The notes beneath the pieces were generated by a model. The model was not told where the DNA came from. It ran no database searches and saw only the letters and a list, made by a program, of their open reading frames with translations. The position numbers and the translations under genes were made by a program. DNA of 64,000 nt from Marivita lacus (GTDB lineage Bacteria > Pseudomonadota > Alphaproteobacteria > Rhodobacterales > Rhodobacteraceae). The DNA lies in assembly GCF_014637725.1 (NCBI RefSeq), contig NZ_BMFC01000013.1, forward strand, positions 1-64,000. The letters run 5' to 3'. Shown here in pieces: positions 8,693 to 16,788 of this stretch; within the stretch, counting starts at the first letter, position 1, and every line of letters starts with the position of its first letter.

Positions 8693-9108
8693 TGCGAGTC
8701 CTCCGTCGTTTCTGCCATGCCTGTCTCGTTGTTGACGGTCCCGTTTTCCGGGGAAACCAACTCGTCGGCGTCAAGCAAGCGTCGGCCCTCGTCAGCAACC
8801 GTGTTGTCCGGAACGGGGTCCTGAATGCCGGTCAGGTCCGTGGCATCGGCACTGCCGTCGAGGATATCGCTCGGAACGCGCTCTACCGGGACGTTCGCCT
8901 CGTCTTCCAGAACGGTTCCCACATCGTCCGGATTGCTGCCGGCACCGGTCGGGTTCTGGGTCAGATCGTCGGGATAGGGGTTCGTCGTCGAATAGGCGAC
9001 CGGACCAAATTGCCAGACGACAAACGCCATGATCGCCGCGATGACGGCGATAAGGGCGATTGGGCGTGCCATGGTCTTTGCGCCAGAGTCTTCGGTGTTC
9101 TGTGTCAT
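8689..9108 (-). CDS. Membrane-anchored acidic protein, unknown function
   Basis: A 139-residue protein of the same design as its downstream neighbour: a short N-terminus, one transmembrane segment (about residues 16-34, RPIALIAVIAAIMAFVVWQ), then about 100 residues rich in Asp, Glu, Pro, Thr and Asn, very probably disordered. An in-frame Met at residue 13 could be an alternative start. The shared layout and overlap with the next gene suggest an anciently duplicated pair, although the tails show no clear alignment by eye. Divergent from pyrF, with about 105 bases between. Confidence 0.7.
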   Translation of the reverse strand: MTQNTEDSGAKTMARPIALIAVIAAIMAFVVWQFGPVAYSTTNPYPDDLTQNPTGAGSNPDDVGTVLEDEANVPVERVPSDILDGSADATDLTGIQDPVPDNTVADEGRRLLDADELVSPENGTVNNETGMAETTEDSQ

Positions 9109-9213
9109 GGGTCCTCCGTTATCGGGGACTCAACCCGCGGCGATTTGGGTTGTTCCTTGACGCGTCGCCGCACGCTTGTAAGACGGGGGCACCATTCACA
9201 GGAGAGCCCTGAT

Positions 9214-9930
9214 ATGTCCGATGACCGCCTGATTGTCGCTTTGGACGTGCCGAACGCAGTGGCCGGGCTGGAACTTGCCGCCAAGCTGGGTGACACGGTG
9301 TCGTTCTACAAGATCGGTCTGGGCATGCTCACGGGCGGCGGGCTGGCCTTGGCCGACGAACTCAAGCGAGAGCACGGCAAGCGCATTTTCCTCGACATGA
9401 AGCTGTTCGACATCGGGGCCACGGTCGAAGCCGCCGTGCGCGGGTTGGCGCAGTTCGATCTGGATTTCCTGACCGTGCATGGCGACCCCTACGTGGTCCG
9501 CGCCGCCAAGGAAGGTGCCTCGGGCACAGACCTCAAGATCCTCGCTGTCACAATCCTGACCTCGCTGGAGCGCAGCGATCTGGACGACGCCCTGATCCGG
9601 GATGGCGCGCTTCCCGACCTCGTGGTCGAACGCGCTGGTCGCGCTTTTGCTGCGGGAGCAGACGGCGTGATCTCATCGCCCAACGAAGCCGCGCTGATCC
9701 GCGCCCTGCCCGAGGCGGCAGGCCGGTTGATCGTCACACCGGGTGTGCGCCCGGCAGGGGCCGATCTGGGCGATCAGAAGCGAGTCGCGACGCCGGCCAA
9801 CGCGGTCAAGAACGGCGTCGATCATATCGTCGTCGGGCGCCCGGTCTGGAAAGCTGCTGATCCACGCGCCGCGGCACGGGCCATCGTGGCAGAGATGCAA
9901 TCACCCCAAGCGTGTCAGCCCAACGCCTGA
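9214..9930 (+). CDS. pyrF: Orotidine 5'-phosphate decarboxylase
   Basis: A 238-residue class I OMP decarboxylase that makes UMP in the last step of de novo pyrimidine synthesis. The N-terminal LIVALDVPN strand and the catalytic FLDMKLFDIGATV block (the D-x-K-x-x-D triad) are intact, and the C-terminal VTPGVRP and HIVVGRPVWKA phosphate-binding segments are present. The ATG at 9214 follows GGAGAGCCC at a good distance; an open frame extends far upstream but only antisense to the acidic protein genes. The last 16 bases overlap the end of the convergent Nudix gene. Confidence 0.97.
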   Translation: MSDDRLIVALDVPNAVAGLELAAKLGDTVSFYKIGLGMLTGGGLALADELKREHGKRIFLDMKLFDIGATVEAAVRGLAQFDLDFLTVHGDPYVVRAAKEGASGTDLKILAVTILTSLERSDLDDALIRDGALPDLVVERAGRAFAAGADGVISSPNEAALIRALPEAAGRLIVTPGVRPAGADLGDQKRVATPANAVKNGVDHIVVGRPVWKAADPRAAARAIVAEMQSPQACQPNA

Positions 9931-10313
9931 TCCAAGTAGCGTTGGACCATTTCAGCAAAATGCGGGATCGCCTCGGGGTGACAGATGTATTCGGCTGGGT
10001 CGATCAACTCCCATCCCTGCCCCTCTGAGCCAAACACGATCCGCGCTTCCGCGTCCTCCGGCAGATGCACCGCAAAGAACACGCCCGCGTTGAACCGGTC
10101 GCACCAGACAAGATCACGCTCCTCCAGCGAGAGGCCGACTTCCTCGAAGGTTTCGCGCAGCACGCAGGCCTCTGCTGTCTCGGAACCGTCACGCCCGCCG
10201 CCCGGCAGATCGAGCCGTCCGGGCCACGGGATGTCCGGCCTGTCATCCCGGCGCAGCACAACGATCCTATCCCCTATGAACAGGATCAGCTTTGCACCTC
10301 CAAAATCCTGCAT
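9915..10313 (-). CDS. Nudix family hydrolase
   Basis: A 132-residue protein with a complete Nudix box, G-x5-E-x7-RE-x2-EE-x-G (GGRDGSETAEACVLRETFEEVGL, quoted in part, around residues 38-60). Nudix enzymes hydrolyse nucleoside diphosphate derivatives such as oxidised dNTPs, ADP-ribose or dinucleoside polyphosphates; the substrate cannot be told here. The ATG at 10313 gives a normal small Nudix length. It diverges from the lesion-bypass polymerase gene dinB, which would fit a role in nucleotide pool cleaning, but that is inference. Its 3' end overlaps that of pyrF. Confidence 0.88.
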   Translation of the reverse strand: MQDFGGAKLILFIGDRIVVLRRDDRPDIPWPGRLDLPGGGRDGSETAEACVLRETFEEVGLSLEERDLVWCDRFNAGVFFAVHLPEDAEARIVFGSEGQGWELIDPAEYICHPEAIPHFAEMVQRYLDQALG

Positions 10314-10379
10314 GATCCAACCCTTTTGTCTGTCCCGCGCCGGGTGTATCCTCAAGACACCCCTTCGGATAGCCACCCC

Positions 10380-11633
10380 ATGCCCGCCCTTTGCCGCGAT
10401 TGTCTGACCGAATTCGATGCCGGTGCGCGCTGCCCCGCATGCCGCAGCCCCCGCGTGATTGCTCATCCAGAGCTTTATGACCTCAGCATCGCGCATATGG
10501 ATTGCGATGCGTTCTACGCTTCGGTCGAAAAGCGCGACAATCCCGATCTGGCGGACAAACCTGTGATCATCGGCGGCGGACGGCGCGGCGTGGTGTCGAC
10601 CGCCTGCTATGTCGCGCGGATCAGGGGCGTCCGGTCCGCCATGCCGATGTTCAAGGCACTGCAGCTTTGCCCCGATGCGGTGATCGTGACACCGCGGATG
10701 GACGCCTATGTCGACGCCTCCCGCGCGATCCGGCAATTGATGGAGGAACTGACACCCGCAATCGAACCCCTGTCGCTGGACGAGGCGTTCATCGACCTGA
10801 CGGGAACTGCACGCCTGCACGGCCATCCACCTGCGGTGATGCTCGCGCGGCTGGTCAAACGGATGCGTGACGAACTGGGCCTCACCGGGTCCATCGGCCT
10901 GAGCCACAACAAGTTTCTTGCCAAGATCGCGTCGGATCTGGACAAGCCGCGCGGCTTTTCAGTGATCGGTGCCGCCGAAACCCAAGCCTTCCTGCGACCC
11001 AAACCCGTGCGGCTGATCTGGGGCGTCGGTGCCGCCACTCAGGACTCATTGGACCGCGCGGGCATCCGCACCTTCGACGATCTGCTGCGCTGGGAGATGA
11101 ACGACCTCACGCAGCGGTTCGGCAGCATGGGCCACCGCCTCTGGCATCTTGCACGCGGGCAGGACCTAAGGCGCGTTTCGGCGCACAGCCCAATGAAATC
11201 CATCTCGAACGAAACCACGTTTCATGACGACACCAACGATCCCGATCTGCTGGACGGGCATCTGTGGCGCATGTGCGAAAAGGTGTCGGATCGTGCCAAG
11301 GCCAAGTCACTGGCCGGGCGGGTGGTGACGCTCAAGCTCAAGCGGTCGAACTTCACGCTGATCACCAAACGCGTGTCCCTGAGCGATCCGACTCAGATCG
11401 CAGACCGCATTTACCGTACCGCGCGGGCGCTGTTCGATCAGGTCGGAGATCAGGGCCCCTATCGCCTTTTGGGCACCGGGATCAGCGATCTCAGCCCGGC
11501 GGAGGGTGCGGATGTCTCTGGAGACCTCCTGGACCCGCAAGGCACAAAACGTGCGCAAGCCGAACGGGCGACCGATGCGATCCGGGAAAAATTCGGACCT
11601 GACGCGATCCTCAAGGGCCGCGCCCTGCGCTGA
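10380..11633 (+). CDS. dinB: DNA polymerase IV (DinB) with an N-terminal CxxC pair
   Basis: A 417-residue Y-family polymerase for error-prone synthesis across damaged bases. The catalytic blocks are clear: HMDCDAFYASVEKR (first carboxylates), the YVARIRGVRSAMP fingers segment and LSLDEAFIDLTG. The palm is followed by a helix-hairpin-helix region (RLIWGVGAATQDSLDRAGI) and the little-finger domain. Unlike E. coli DinB, about 38 residues precede the catalytic core and carry two CxxC pairs (C5/C8 and C18/C21), a zinc-ribbon layout. The ATG used sits after CATCCCC with no obvious strong ribosome site. The stop is three bases from the convergent DUF3775 gene. Confidence 0.94.
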   Translation: MPALCRDCLTEFDAGARCPACRSPRVIAHPELYDLSIAHMDCDAFYASVEKRDNPDLADKPVIIGGGRRGVVSTACYVARIRGVRSAMPMFKALQLCPDAVIVTPRMDAYVDASRAIRQLMEELTPAIEPLSLDEAFIDLTGTARLHGHPPAVMLARLVKRMRDELGLTGSIGLSHNKFLAKIASDLDKPRGFSVIGAAETQAFLRPKPVRLIWGVGAATQDSLDRAGIRTFDDLLRWEMNDLTQRFGSMGHRLWHLARGQDLRRVSAHSPMKSISNETTFHDDTNDPDLLDGHLWRMCEKVSDRAKAKSLAGRVVTLKLKRSNFTLITKRVSLSDPTQIADRIYRTARALFDQVGDQGPYRLLGTGISDLSPAEGADVSGDLLDPQGTKRAQAERATDAIREKFGPDAILKGRALR

Positions 11634-11636
11634 GGC

Positions 11637-11954
11637 TCACATCAACTGGTTTTCTTCGTCCACCGCAGAAATGCCCAACGCTTCCAGACCGGACTCGAGA
11701 TGATCCGACAGATGCGGCGTGCCGATCAGGTAATCTGCGGTGGGCGTGGTGGCTTCGTTCAACGCGGTCTCGAAGGCCTCGTCCCACTCCTCGACCTCGA
11801 ACGCACCACGCCCGATCCACATGATCGTGACCAGTTCCGCCTGCTCTTCTTCGGTCATGCGGTCGATGAAGCCGCGCATCTCGCCTTCGGCGCGGTTCAG
11901 TTCGCGCGCCATAACAATGACTGCGGCCACCTTGTTTGCAGTGATATGTTCCAT
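11637..11954 (-). CDS. DUF3775 domain protein
   Basis: A 105-residue acidic protein matching the DUF3775 family found widely in alphaproteobacteria (MEHITANKVAAVIVMARELN, then a central TMWIGRGAFEVEEWDEAFETAL block). Function is unknown. The ATG at 11954 is preferred to one nine codons earlier because MEHITANKV is the usual family start. It has no signal peptide or membrane segment and is convergent with dinB. Confidence 0.8.
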   Translation of the reverse strand: MEHITANKVAAVIVMARELNRAEGEMRGFIDRMTEEEQAELVTIMWIGRGAFEVEEWDEAFETALNEATTPTADYLIGTPHLSDHLESGLEALGISAVDEENQLM

Positions 11955-12014
11955 GTCGAATCTCCCATGCCGGTGATTCAAACATGGACGACACAGGCAT
12001 CTTTGACTTTGATC

Positions 12015-12746
12015 TTACGCAAACAGCCGGTAGTAGAGCCAGTCCGGCAGAAACTGGCTGCCCCGGAAAACCCATGAAAACAGCGTCGGAAAGCTGCGCT
12101 TGAACGCGCTGCTGTTCATGTGTTCGAAAAACTCTTGGGCGGCTTGTTCAGGTTCCATGATGAACGGCATCTTGAAATCGTTCTTGTCGGTCAGCCGTGT
12201 CTTGACGAAGCCCGGATTGATCAACTGCACGCGCACATTTGTCCTGTGCAGGTCCGCATAAAGCGATTCCGCCAGCGTCATGACCCCCGCCTTGGACGAG
12301 GTATAGGCAGCGGCGGCAGGCAAGCCACGAAAGCCGGACAGTGATCCGGTCAGCACGATATGCCCCGCATCGCGTTCCACGAATTTCGGAACGACAGCCC
12401 CCATCAGACGCATGGCACCTGTAAAGTTGATGTCGGCCATGGCGATGGCCTGATCCATGTCCCAATCCTTGGCCCCGAACGGCCAGTAGACACCGGCAAG
12501 CTGTACCACGCCGTCGATGTCGCCAACCGCCTCTGCCGCGGCCTTGACCGAGTCCGTGTCAGACACATCGACCGGAACAACATCGGCCTTTCCCGGCAGG
12601 CGACCAGCCAATTCATGCAGCTTGTCCTCGCTTCGGGCAGACAAAATCAGGTGAACGCCTGCCGCACTCATCTTCTGCGCCAGAGCTTCGCCGAGGCCTT
12701 CGCTTGCCCCGACCAACCAATACCGTTTACCTGCCCAGTCGATCAC
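12015..12746 (-). CDS. Short-chain dehydrogenase/reductase, last gene of the sigma-E operon
   Basis: A 243-residue classical SDR: NAD(P)-binding GASEGLGEALA (residues 13-23), VVQLAGV in place of NNAG, catalytic serine in LTGSLSG and the YTSSK pair. The substrate is unknown. In R. sphaeroides the equivalent gene (RSP_1087 from memory) closes the operon transcribed by sigma-E during singlet oxygen stress and linked to furan fatty acid metabolism. The start overlaps the stop of the DUF3833 gene by four bases (ATGA), so translation is coupled. Confidence 0.92.
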   Translation of the reverse strand: MIDWAGKRYWLVGASEGLGEALAQKMSAAGVHLILSARSEDKLHELAGRLPGKADVVPVDVSDTDSVKAAAEAVGDIDGVVQLAGVYWPFGAKDWDMDQAIAMADINFTGAMRLMGAVVPKFVERDAGHIVLTGSLSGFRGLPAAAAYTSSKAGVMTLAESLYADLHRTNVRVQLINPGFVKTRLTDKNDFKMPFIMEPEQAAQEFFEHMNSSAFKRSFPTLFSWVFRGSQFLPDWLYYRLFA

Positions 12747-13309
12747 GCCGTTTCCTTCCTGCGCATGGTGGCCACCAGTTCGGCCACCTTGATTCCGTAT
12801 TTGCGAAACTGGCTGCGGTTCACGATCGTTCCATTCGGCGCAAGATACATCCAGTCTGTTGTGTCCAGCACGTGCCCACCCTGATTTTCCGGCAGCTTGT
12901 ACTTGTACTTGAGCCGCACCGTCGGGCCGCTTTGAATCCCCTGTCCCTCGCCCACGACATCCGACGCGGTGGCGCGAATATGGCCGTCATTGCCCAGTGT
13001 CAGGTTCCATTCACGCAGCACTTCATCGCCACTGTCATAGACGAACCGTTCCGTCATGACCCCTTTGTTGCCGGTCCAGACCGCATCGAAGTCGCCGACA
13101 AAGCGCGATGTGACGCGACCGGTTGGGCCGTAGATCACCCCTTCGCAGACAATTGGCCCGTTCAGATGGGTCCGAAGGTCGAACGCCTCTCCCCGCGCAT
13201 CGGCATAGTCGGACGGGGATTGGCCGTAGAACCCAAGGTACCTGTTCTTGAGATATCCAAGGCTGAGCATGAGGCTTGCTCCGAGAAATATAAGAAAGAC
13301 TGTCTCCAT
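12743..13309 (-). CDS. DUF3833 family lipid-associated protein
   Basis: A 188-residue protein of the DUF3833 family, with an N-terminal hydrophobic helix (residues 3-18) that may be a membrane anchor and a beta-rich remainder (GEAFDLRTHLNGPIVCEGVIYG, then repeated FVGDFDAVWTG-type strands). The family often sits beside cyclopropane-fatty-acid type genes and is thought to be lipocalin-like; function is unproven. It is the fourth gene of the sigma-E operon, starting five bases after the MFS stop. The ATG at 13309 is preferred to one six codons earlier. Confidence 0.82.
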   Translation of the reverse strand: METVFLIFLGASLMLSLGYLKNRYLGFYGQSPSDYADARGEAFDLRTHLNGPIVCEGVIYGPTGRVTSRFVGDFDAVWTGNKGVMTERFVYDSGDEVLREWNLTLGNDGHIRATASDVVGEGQGIQSGPTVRLKYKYKLPENQGGHVLDTTDWMYLAPNGTIVNRSQFRKYGIKVAELVATMRRKETA

Positions 13310-13313
13310 GACG

Positions 13314-14546
13314 TCATTCCTTTCCAATCGGTGTTGCGATCAAAAGGCCGATCGCCACCAGTTTCAAAGCGCAGGGCACTCCTGCGTAGAGCAAAGTCAA
13401 AGTCGTCAGCGCCACATCGCTGTTCTCGGCGCCCGAGACAAAGCCGCTGGCCTCGAGGATGGGCAGCAACGCGATGGCCGCAAAGGCGAGCGTGAGCTTG
13501 GAGACGAAGCCCCAAAGCGCGAACCCCTCGGACCCTTCGGGCGCGACGGTTTCCATGCGCCGCGCGAACACGGCGGGCAACAGCGTCAGATCCGCACCGA
13601 CCGCAGCCCCCGAGGCCAGGCAGATGATCGCGAACCAGACCGTGTCGCCACTGCCCAGCATCATGGCAAAGCTGAAGGCGATGATCGCCAGCACCATCGC
13701 CGCCAAAAGCGCGGGCTTTGCGCCCACACGTTCGGCCAAAGCTCCCCACAAAGGGGCAGCCGCAGCGGCGGCCACGAAGAACAGCAGCAACAGCGGTCCT
13801 TCCCAGCCCGGCGCATCCAGACGGCTTTCCACGAAGAACAGGAACAGCGTCGAACTCACGGCAACCGGCGCGGCGTTCACCAAGGCGATCAGCAGCAGCC
13901 GACGCGAGATCTGGTCCTTGAGGACAATACCGAACCCCGCCGAAGGCTCGGTCGTCGCGCCGCGCCATTCGTTGTGCATCGCGATCCCGGCGATCAGGCA
14001 GGCCAGCGCAAAGACGGCGGCATAGGCCACGAATTCGGGCCACGCGAGGGCCAGAAAGACCGATGGCATCACCGACGCCACGCACACCCCCAGCAACGCG
14101 CCGGTTTCGCGCCAGCGGGCCACCGTGAGATAGCCCGTGTCGCCGCCCAGCGTCCTGGCCTTCTTCACCCCGCGCGCATAAAAGTTGATGGTCAGAAAGC
14201 TGAACGCCGAAAAGACCAGCGTCAGCATCACCGCGAACCACAGGATCGGGTTGGTCGGCGGTGTGACCGCGAACAGGCCCAGCATCGCGGCGCCCATGAT
14301 CGCCAGCGTCACACCGACCGCGACGCCCTGAAAGCGGCGCACGGCGACGGCCAGCTTCCCCAGCAGCGGGTCCTGCACGACGTCGAGCAGCCGCAGCCCG
14401 AAAAGAACCGACCCCAGCGCGGCAAGGCTGACGCCATATTCATCGACATAAAACTTGGGCGCATGGATATAGATTGGCAAACCCGCTGCCGCGAGGACCG
14501 CCGCGAAAATGGCGTATCCACCAAGGTTCTGCCGATCAGCGCTCAT
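13314..14546 (-). CDS. MFS transporter of the sigma-E operon
   Basis: A 410-residue major facilitator of the GPH/MFS_2 type with about 12 hydrophobic segments. Early motifs FYVDEYGVSLAALGSVLFGLRLLDVVQDPLLGKLA fit the sugar/cation symporter family, but in this operon a lipid-related or unknown cargo is just as likely. Its ATG overlaps the stop of the DUF1365 gene by one base (TAATG). Third gene of the operon that diverges from rpoE. Confidence 0.88.
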   Translation of the reverse strand: MSADRQNLGGYAIFAAVLAAAGLPIYIHAPKFYVDEYGVSLAALGSVLFGLRLLDVVQDPLLGKLAVAVRRFQGVAVGVTLAIMGAAMLGLFAVTPPTNPILWFAVMLTLVFSAFSFLTINFYARGVKKARTLGGDTGYLTVARWRETGALLGVCVASVMPSVFLALAWPEFVAYAAVFALACLIAGIAMHNEWRGATTEPSAGFGIVLKDQISRRLLLIALVNAAPVAVSSTLFLFFVESRLDAPGWEGPLLLLFFVAAAAAAPLWGALAERVGAKPALLAAMVLAIIAFSFAMMLGSGDTVWFAIICLASGAAVGADLTLLPAVFARRMETVAPEGSEGFALWGFVSKLTLAFAAIALLPILEASGFVSGAENSDVALTTLTLLYAGVPCALKLVAIGLLIATPIGKE

Positions 14547-15301
14547 TACTGGCTGACTTCTTCCAAGGGCGGTTCCGGCCGCGTGCGATAACGCGAGCCT
14601 TTCCACCAAAGTTTCAGCGCCTGCCAATGGATCAGCGCCAGAACCCGGCGCGACCCGAACGGACGGCGCAGCAGCGACCGCAGGATCGACGCGTTGCTGA
14701 TGGGTTTGCGCGGTCCGGTCAGAGTGGCAATCAGCCCGCCTTCGGCCTGCGAATAGTCGATCCAGATCCCGATCCTGTCGGGGCGGATGTCAAAGCGGAA
14801 CTCGTATCCGCCTTCGACCGGCTGAAACGGCGAGACATAGAAAATCTTGGTCGCCTGCACCCGGTCCGACGCGCTGATTGCCGAATTGTCCGGCTTGCGA
14901 CACAGGTAGGAATGGCGGTCACCAAAGGTGTTCGACACCTCTGCGATCACCGCAACAAGCTTGTCCTTTTCGTCGTGCGCCAGCCAGAACGATACCGGGT
15001 TGAACACATGCCCAAGGAATCGCGGTTGCGCCAGAAGCAGAAGCGGACCGACCGCCCGAACCTGATGCGCGTCCAGAACCTCGCGGGCCCAGACAGCCCC
15101 ACGGCCCTGACCCGGCGCTCCACCGTGGTCGCTGTCGAGCAGGCTTGCCACGTTGCCCTTGTTGCGGGAAAACAGCCACGGCGTCTTCGGCTTGGCCTCG
15201 GCATCCACCATCACGTAGTCGATGGAGTACCGAAAGGCGTTTCCCGTATTGCCCTTGCGACCGTGATAGGTGTGGCCGACGATATGATCGACAGCCTTCA
15301 T
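14546..15301 (-). CDS. DUF1365 protein of the sigma-E operon
   Basis: A 251-residue DUF1365 protein. The N-terminal VGHTYHGRKGNTGNAFRYSIDY motif and the central LLLLAQPRFLGHVFNPVSFW segment are strongly family-like. DUF1365 genes nearly always lie next to a flavin amine-oxidase-like gene and a cyclopropane-fatty-acid-type methylase, and the R. sphaeroides homologue (RSP_1090, from memory) is needed for the full sigma-E response. The enzyme activity is not known. The gene overlaps the upstream flavoprotein gene by four bases. Confidence 0.9.
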   Translation of the reverse strand: MKAVDHIVGHTYHGRKGNTGNAFRYSIDYVMVDAEAKPKTPWLFSRNKGNVASLLDSDHGGAPGQGRGAVWAREVLDAHQVRAVGPLLLLAQPRFLGHVFNPVSFWLAHDEKDKLVAVIAEVSNTFGDRHSYLCRKPDNSAISASDRVQATKIFYVSPFQPVEGGYEFRFDIRPDRIGIWIDYSQAEGGLIATLTGPRKPISNASILRSLLRRPFGSRRVLALIHWQALKLWWKGSRYRTRPEPPLEEVSQ

Positions 15302-16596
15302 TCAGCCGCCACCGCAACCGCGTTGCGCGCCCGGATGGCGTCCACCACATCAACCGCGCTGCCAAGGCCGTCCTCATGAAAGCCGTTCTTCATCCAGGCA
15401 CCGCAGAACCATGTCCGGTTCGTGCCATTCATGTCCCGCACAGTGTCCTGCGCAGCCAGCGCATCGAGGTCATATACGGGGTGGCGCAGCGTACATTCAT
15501 CATAGATCAGGTCTTCGCGGATCGGGCGGGTCGTGTTGAGCGTCACGAAATGCGGATCGCTTTCCGGGATCGGCTGAAGGCTGTTCATCCAATAAGTCAG
15601 ATCAATGGTGTTGAGGTCTTTCGCAGCGCTTTCGGTATAGTTCCACGACGACCAGCAGATCCGCTTTTTCGGCATGATGCTGGCATCGGCGTGCAGAACG
15701 ATCCGGTTGGGTTGATAGGTGATCGCACCCAGCGCGCGCTTTTCAAGCGGGCTCGCATCCGACAGCAGGCGCAGCGTGTCGTCGGAATGGGTCGCAAAGA
15801 CCACCTCGTCATAGGTTTCCCATTCGCCACCTTTGGCCTTGATGTCGACGCTCGTGACATCACGGCGCACCGCGTCGATCGGCGCACCAAGGCGCAGGGT
15901 CACGCCGCGCGCCTTCATCGACGCCTCCAGGCGACGCACATATTCGATCGAGCCCCCCTGCACGGTATACCACTGATGCTGGCCCGAATGGGAAAGCAGC
16001 GCGTGGTTCTCCATGAACTGGACCAGCGCATGCGCCGGGAAATCCATCACCCGTTCCGTCGGCGTCGACCAGATCGCGCCGGTCAGCGGAAGGAGGTAGT
16101 ATTCGCGGAACCACTCACCGGTGCCAAGCTGCTCGAGGAACGCCCCAAGGCTGAGGCTACGATCCCGCGTGGCGTCCAGCGCGCGCTTGTTGAAGGTGGT
16201 GATGTCCTTCAGCATTCGCAGGAACTTGGGGTTCAGCAGGTTCTTCTTCTGAGCAAAGATCGACCCCAGCGACGCCAGCGCGTATTCGATGCGCCCGCCA
16301 TCAAGGCTCGCCCCAAAGCTCATGCTGCTTTTCGTCACCGGCACGTCGAGCGATTTGAAAAGGCGCGCAAGATGCGGATAGTTGGCGTAGTTGAACACGA
16401 TGAACCCGGTATCGACAGGCTGATCGCCATTCTTGCCCGCGACGATGGTGCGCGCGTGCCCCCCCAGTCTGGGCTCGGCTTCATACAAGGTCACATGGTG
16501 GTCTTCGGACAGCATATGCGCTGCCCCCATCCCTGAAATCCCTGCGCCAATCACGGCAATTTTCTTGGGGGCGCTGGCACGGGCTTCAAACGGCAT
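15298..16596 (-). CDS. FAD-dependent amine-oxidase-like oxidoreductase, first gene of the sigma-E operon
   Basis: A 432-residue flavoprotein with the dinucleotide-binding fingerprint AVIGAGISGMGAAHML (about residues 14-29) followed by LYEAEPRLGGHART, the usual FAD contact of the amine oxidase/phytoene desaturase class. Homologues lie beside DUF1365 and act on membrane fatty acyl chains; in R. sphaeroides the matching gene (RSP_1091, from memory) takes part in making furan fatty acids from methylated acyl chains. Here it leads the operon behind a sigma-E-type promoter at 16626-16655. AAAGAGAC precedes the ATG. Confidence 0.9.
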   Translation of the reverse strand: MPFEARASAPKKIAVIGAGISGMGAAHMLSEDHHVTLYEAEPRLGGHARTIVAGKNGDQPVDTGFIVFNYANYPHLARLFKSLDVPVTKSSMSFGASLDGGRIEYALASLGSIFAQKKNLLNPKFLRMLKDITTFNKRALDATRDRSLSLGAFLEQLGTGEWFREYYLLPLTGAIWSTPTERVMDFPAHALVQFMENHALLSHSGQHQWYTVQGGSIEYVRRLEASMKARGVTLRLGAPIDAVRRDVTSVDIKAKGGEWETYDEVVFATHSDDTLRLLSDASPLEKRALGAITYQPNRIVLHADASIMPKKRICWSSWNYTESAAKDLNTIDLTYWMNSLQPIPESDPHFVTLNTTRPIREDLIYDECTLRHPVYDLDALAAQDTVRDMNGTNRTWFCGAWMKNGFHEDGLGSAVDVVDAIRARNAVAVAAE

Positions 16597-16625
16597 AGGG
16601 GTCTCTTTCGATGATTGTCTAGTTT

Positions 16626-16655
16626 TGTTTACGGTCTACCTGCCCCAGCGGATGA
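16626..16655 (-). promoter_or_regulatory. Sigma-E-type promoter for the five-gene operon
   Basis: On the minus strand TCATCC (16655-16650) and TAAACA (16631-16626) are exactly 18 bases apart, one mismatch from the TGATCC-N18-TA pattern of R. sphaeroides RpoE promoters. The -10 lies 30 bases before the flavoprotein start. Confidence 0.7.
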
Positions 16656-16676
16656 AAAGAAAACGAAAATAATCTT

Positions 16677-16706
16677 TGATCCGAACCTGTGCCCGAGCCG
16701 TAACCA
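16677..16706 (+). promoter_or_regulatory. Sigma-E-type autoregulatory promoter of rpoE-chrR
   Basis: TGATCC (16677-16682) and TAACCA (16701-16706) are 18 bases apart, a full match to the R. sphaeroides RpoE -35 element and its spacing. It lies inside the upstream extension of the rpoE frame, which rules out the earliest possible starts, and leaves a leader of about 75 bases if translation begins at 16789. Confidence 0.82.
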
Positions 16707-16788
16707 TTACATGTTCACGACAAACATGCTTACGTCGCAGTACCAGTTCTCTCCCGTTGCTAATGGGATAAAAATACGCGACTCCAGC

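Noticed and set aside
16615-16788. An earlier start for rpoE that would add up to 58 residues.
   Set aside because: The rpoE promoter lies inside this stretch (16677-16706), and the extra residues do not resemble RpoE homologues.
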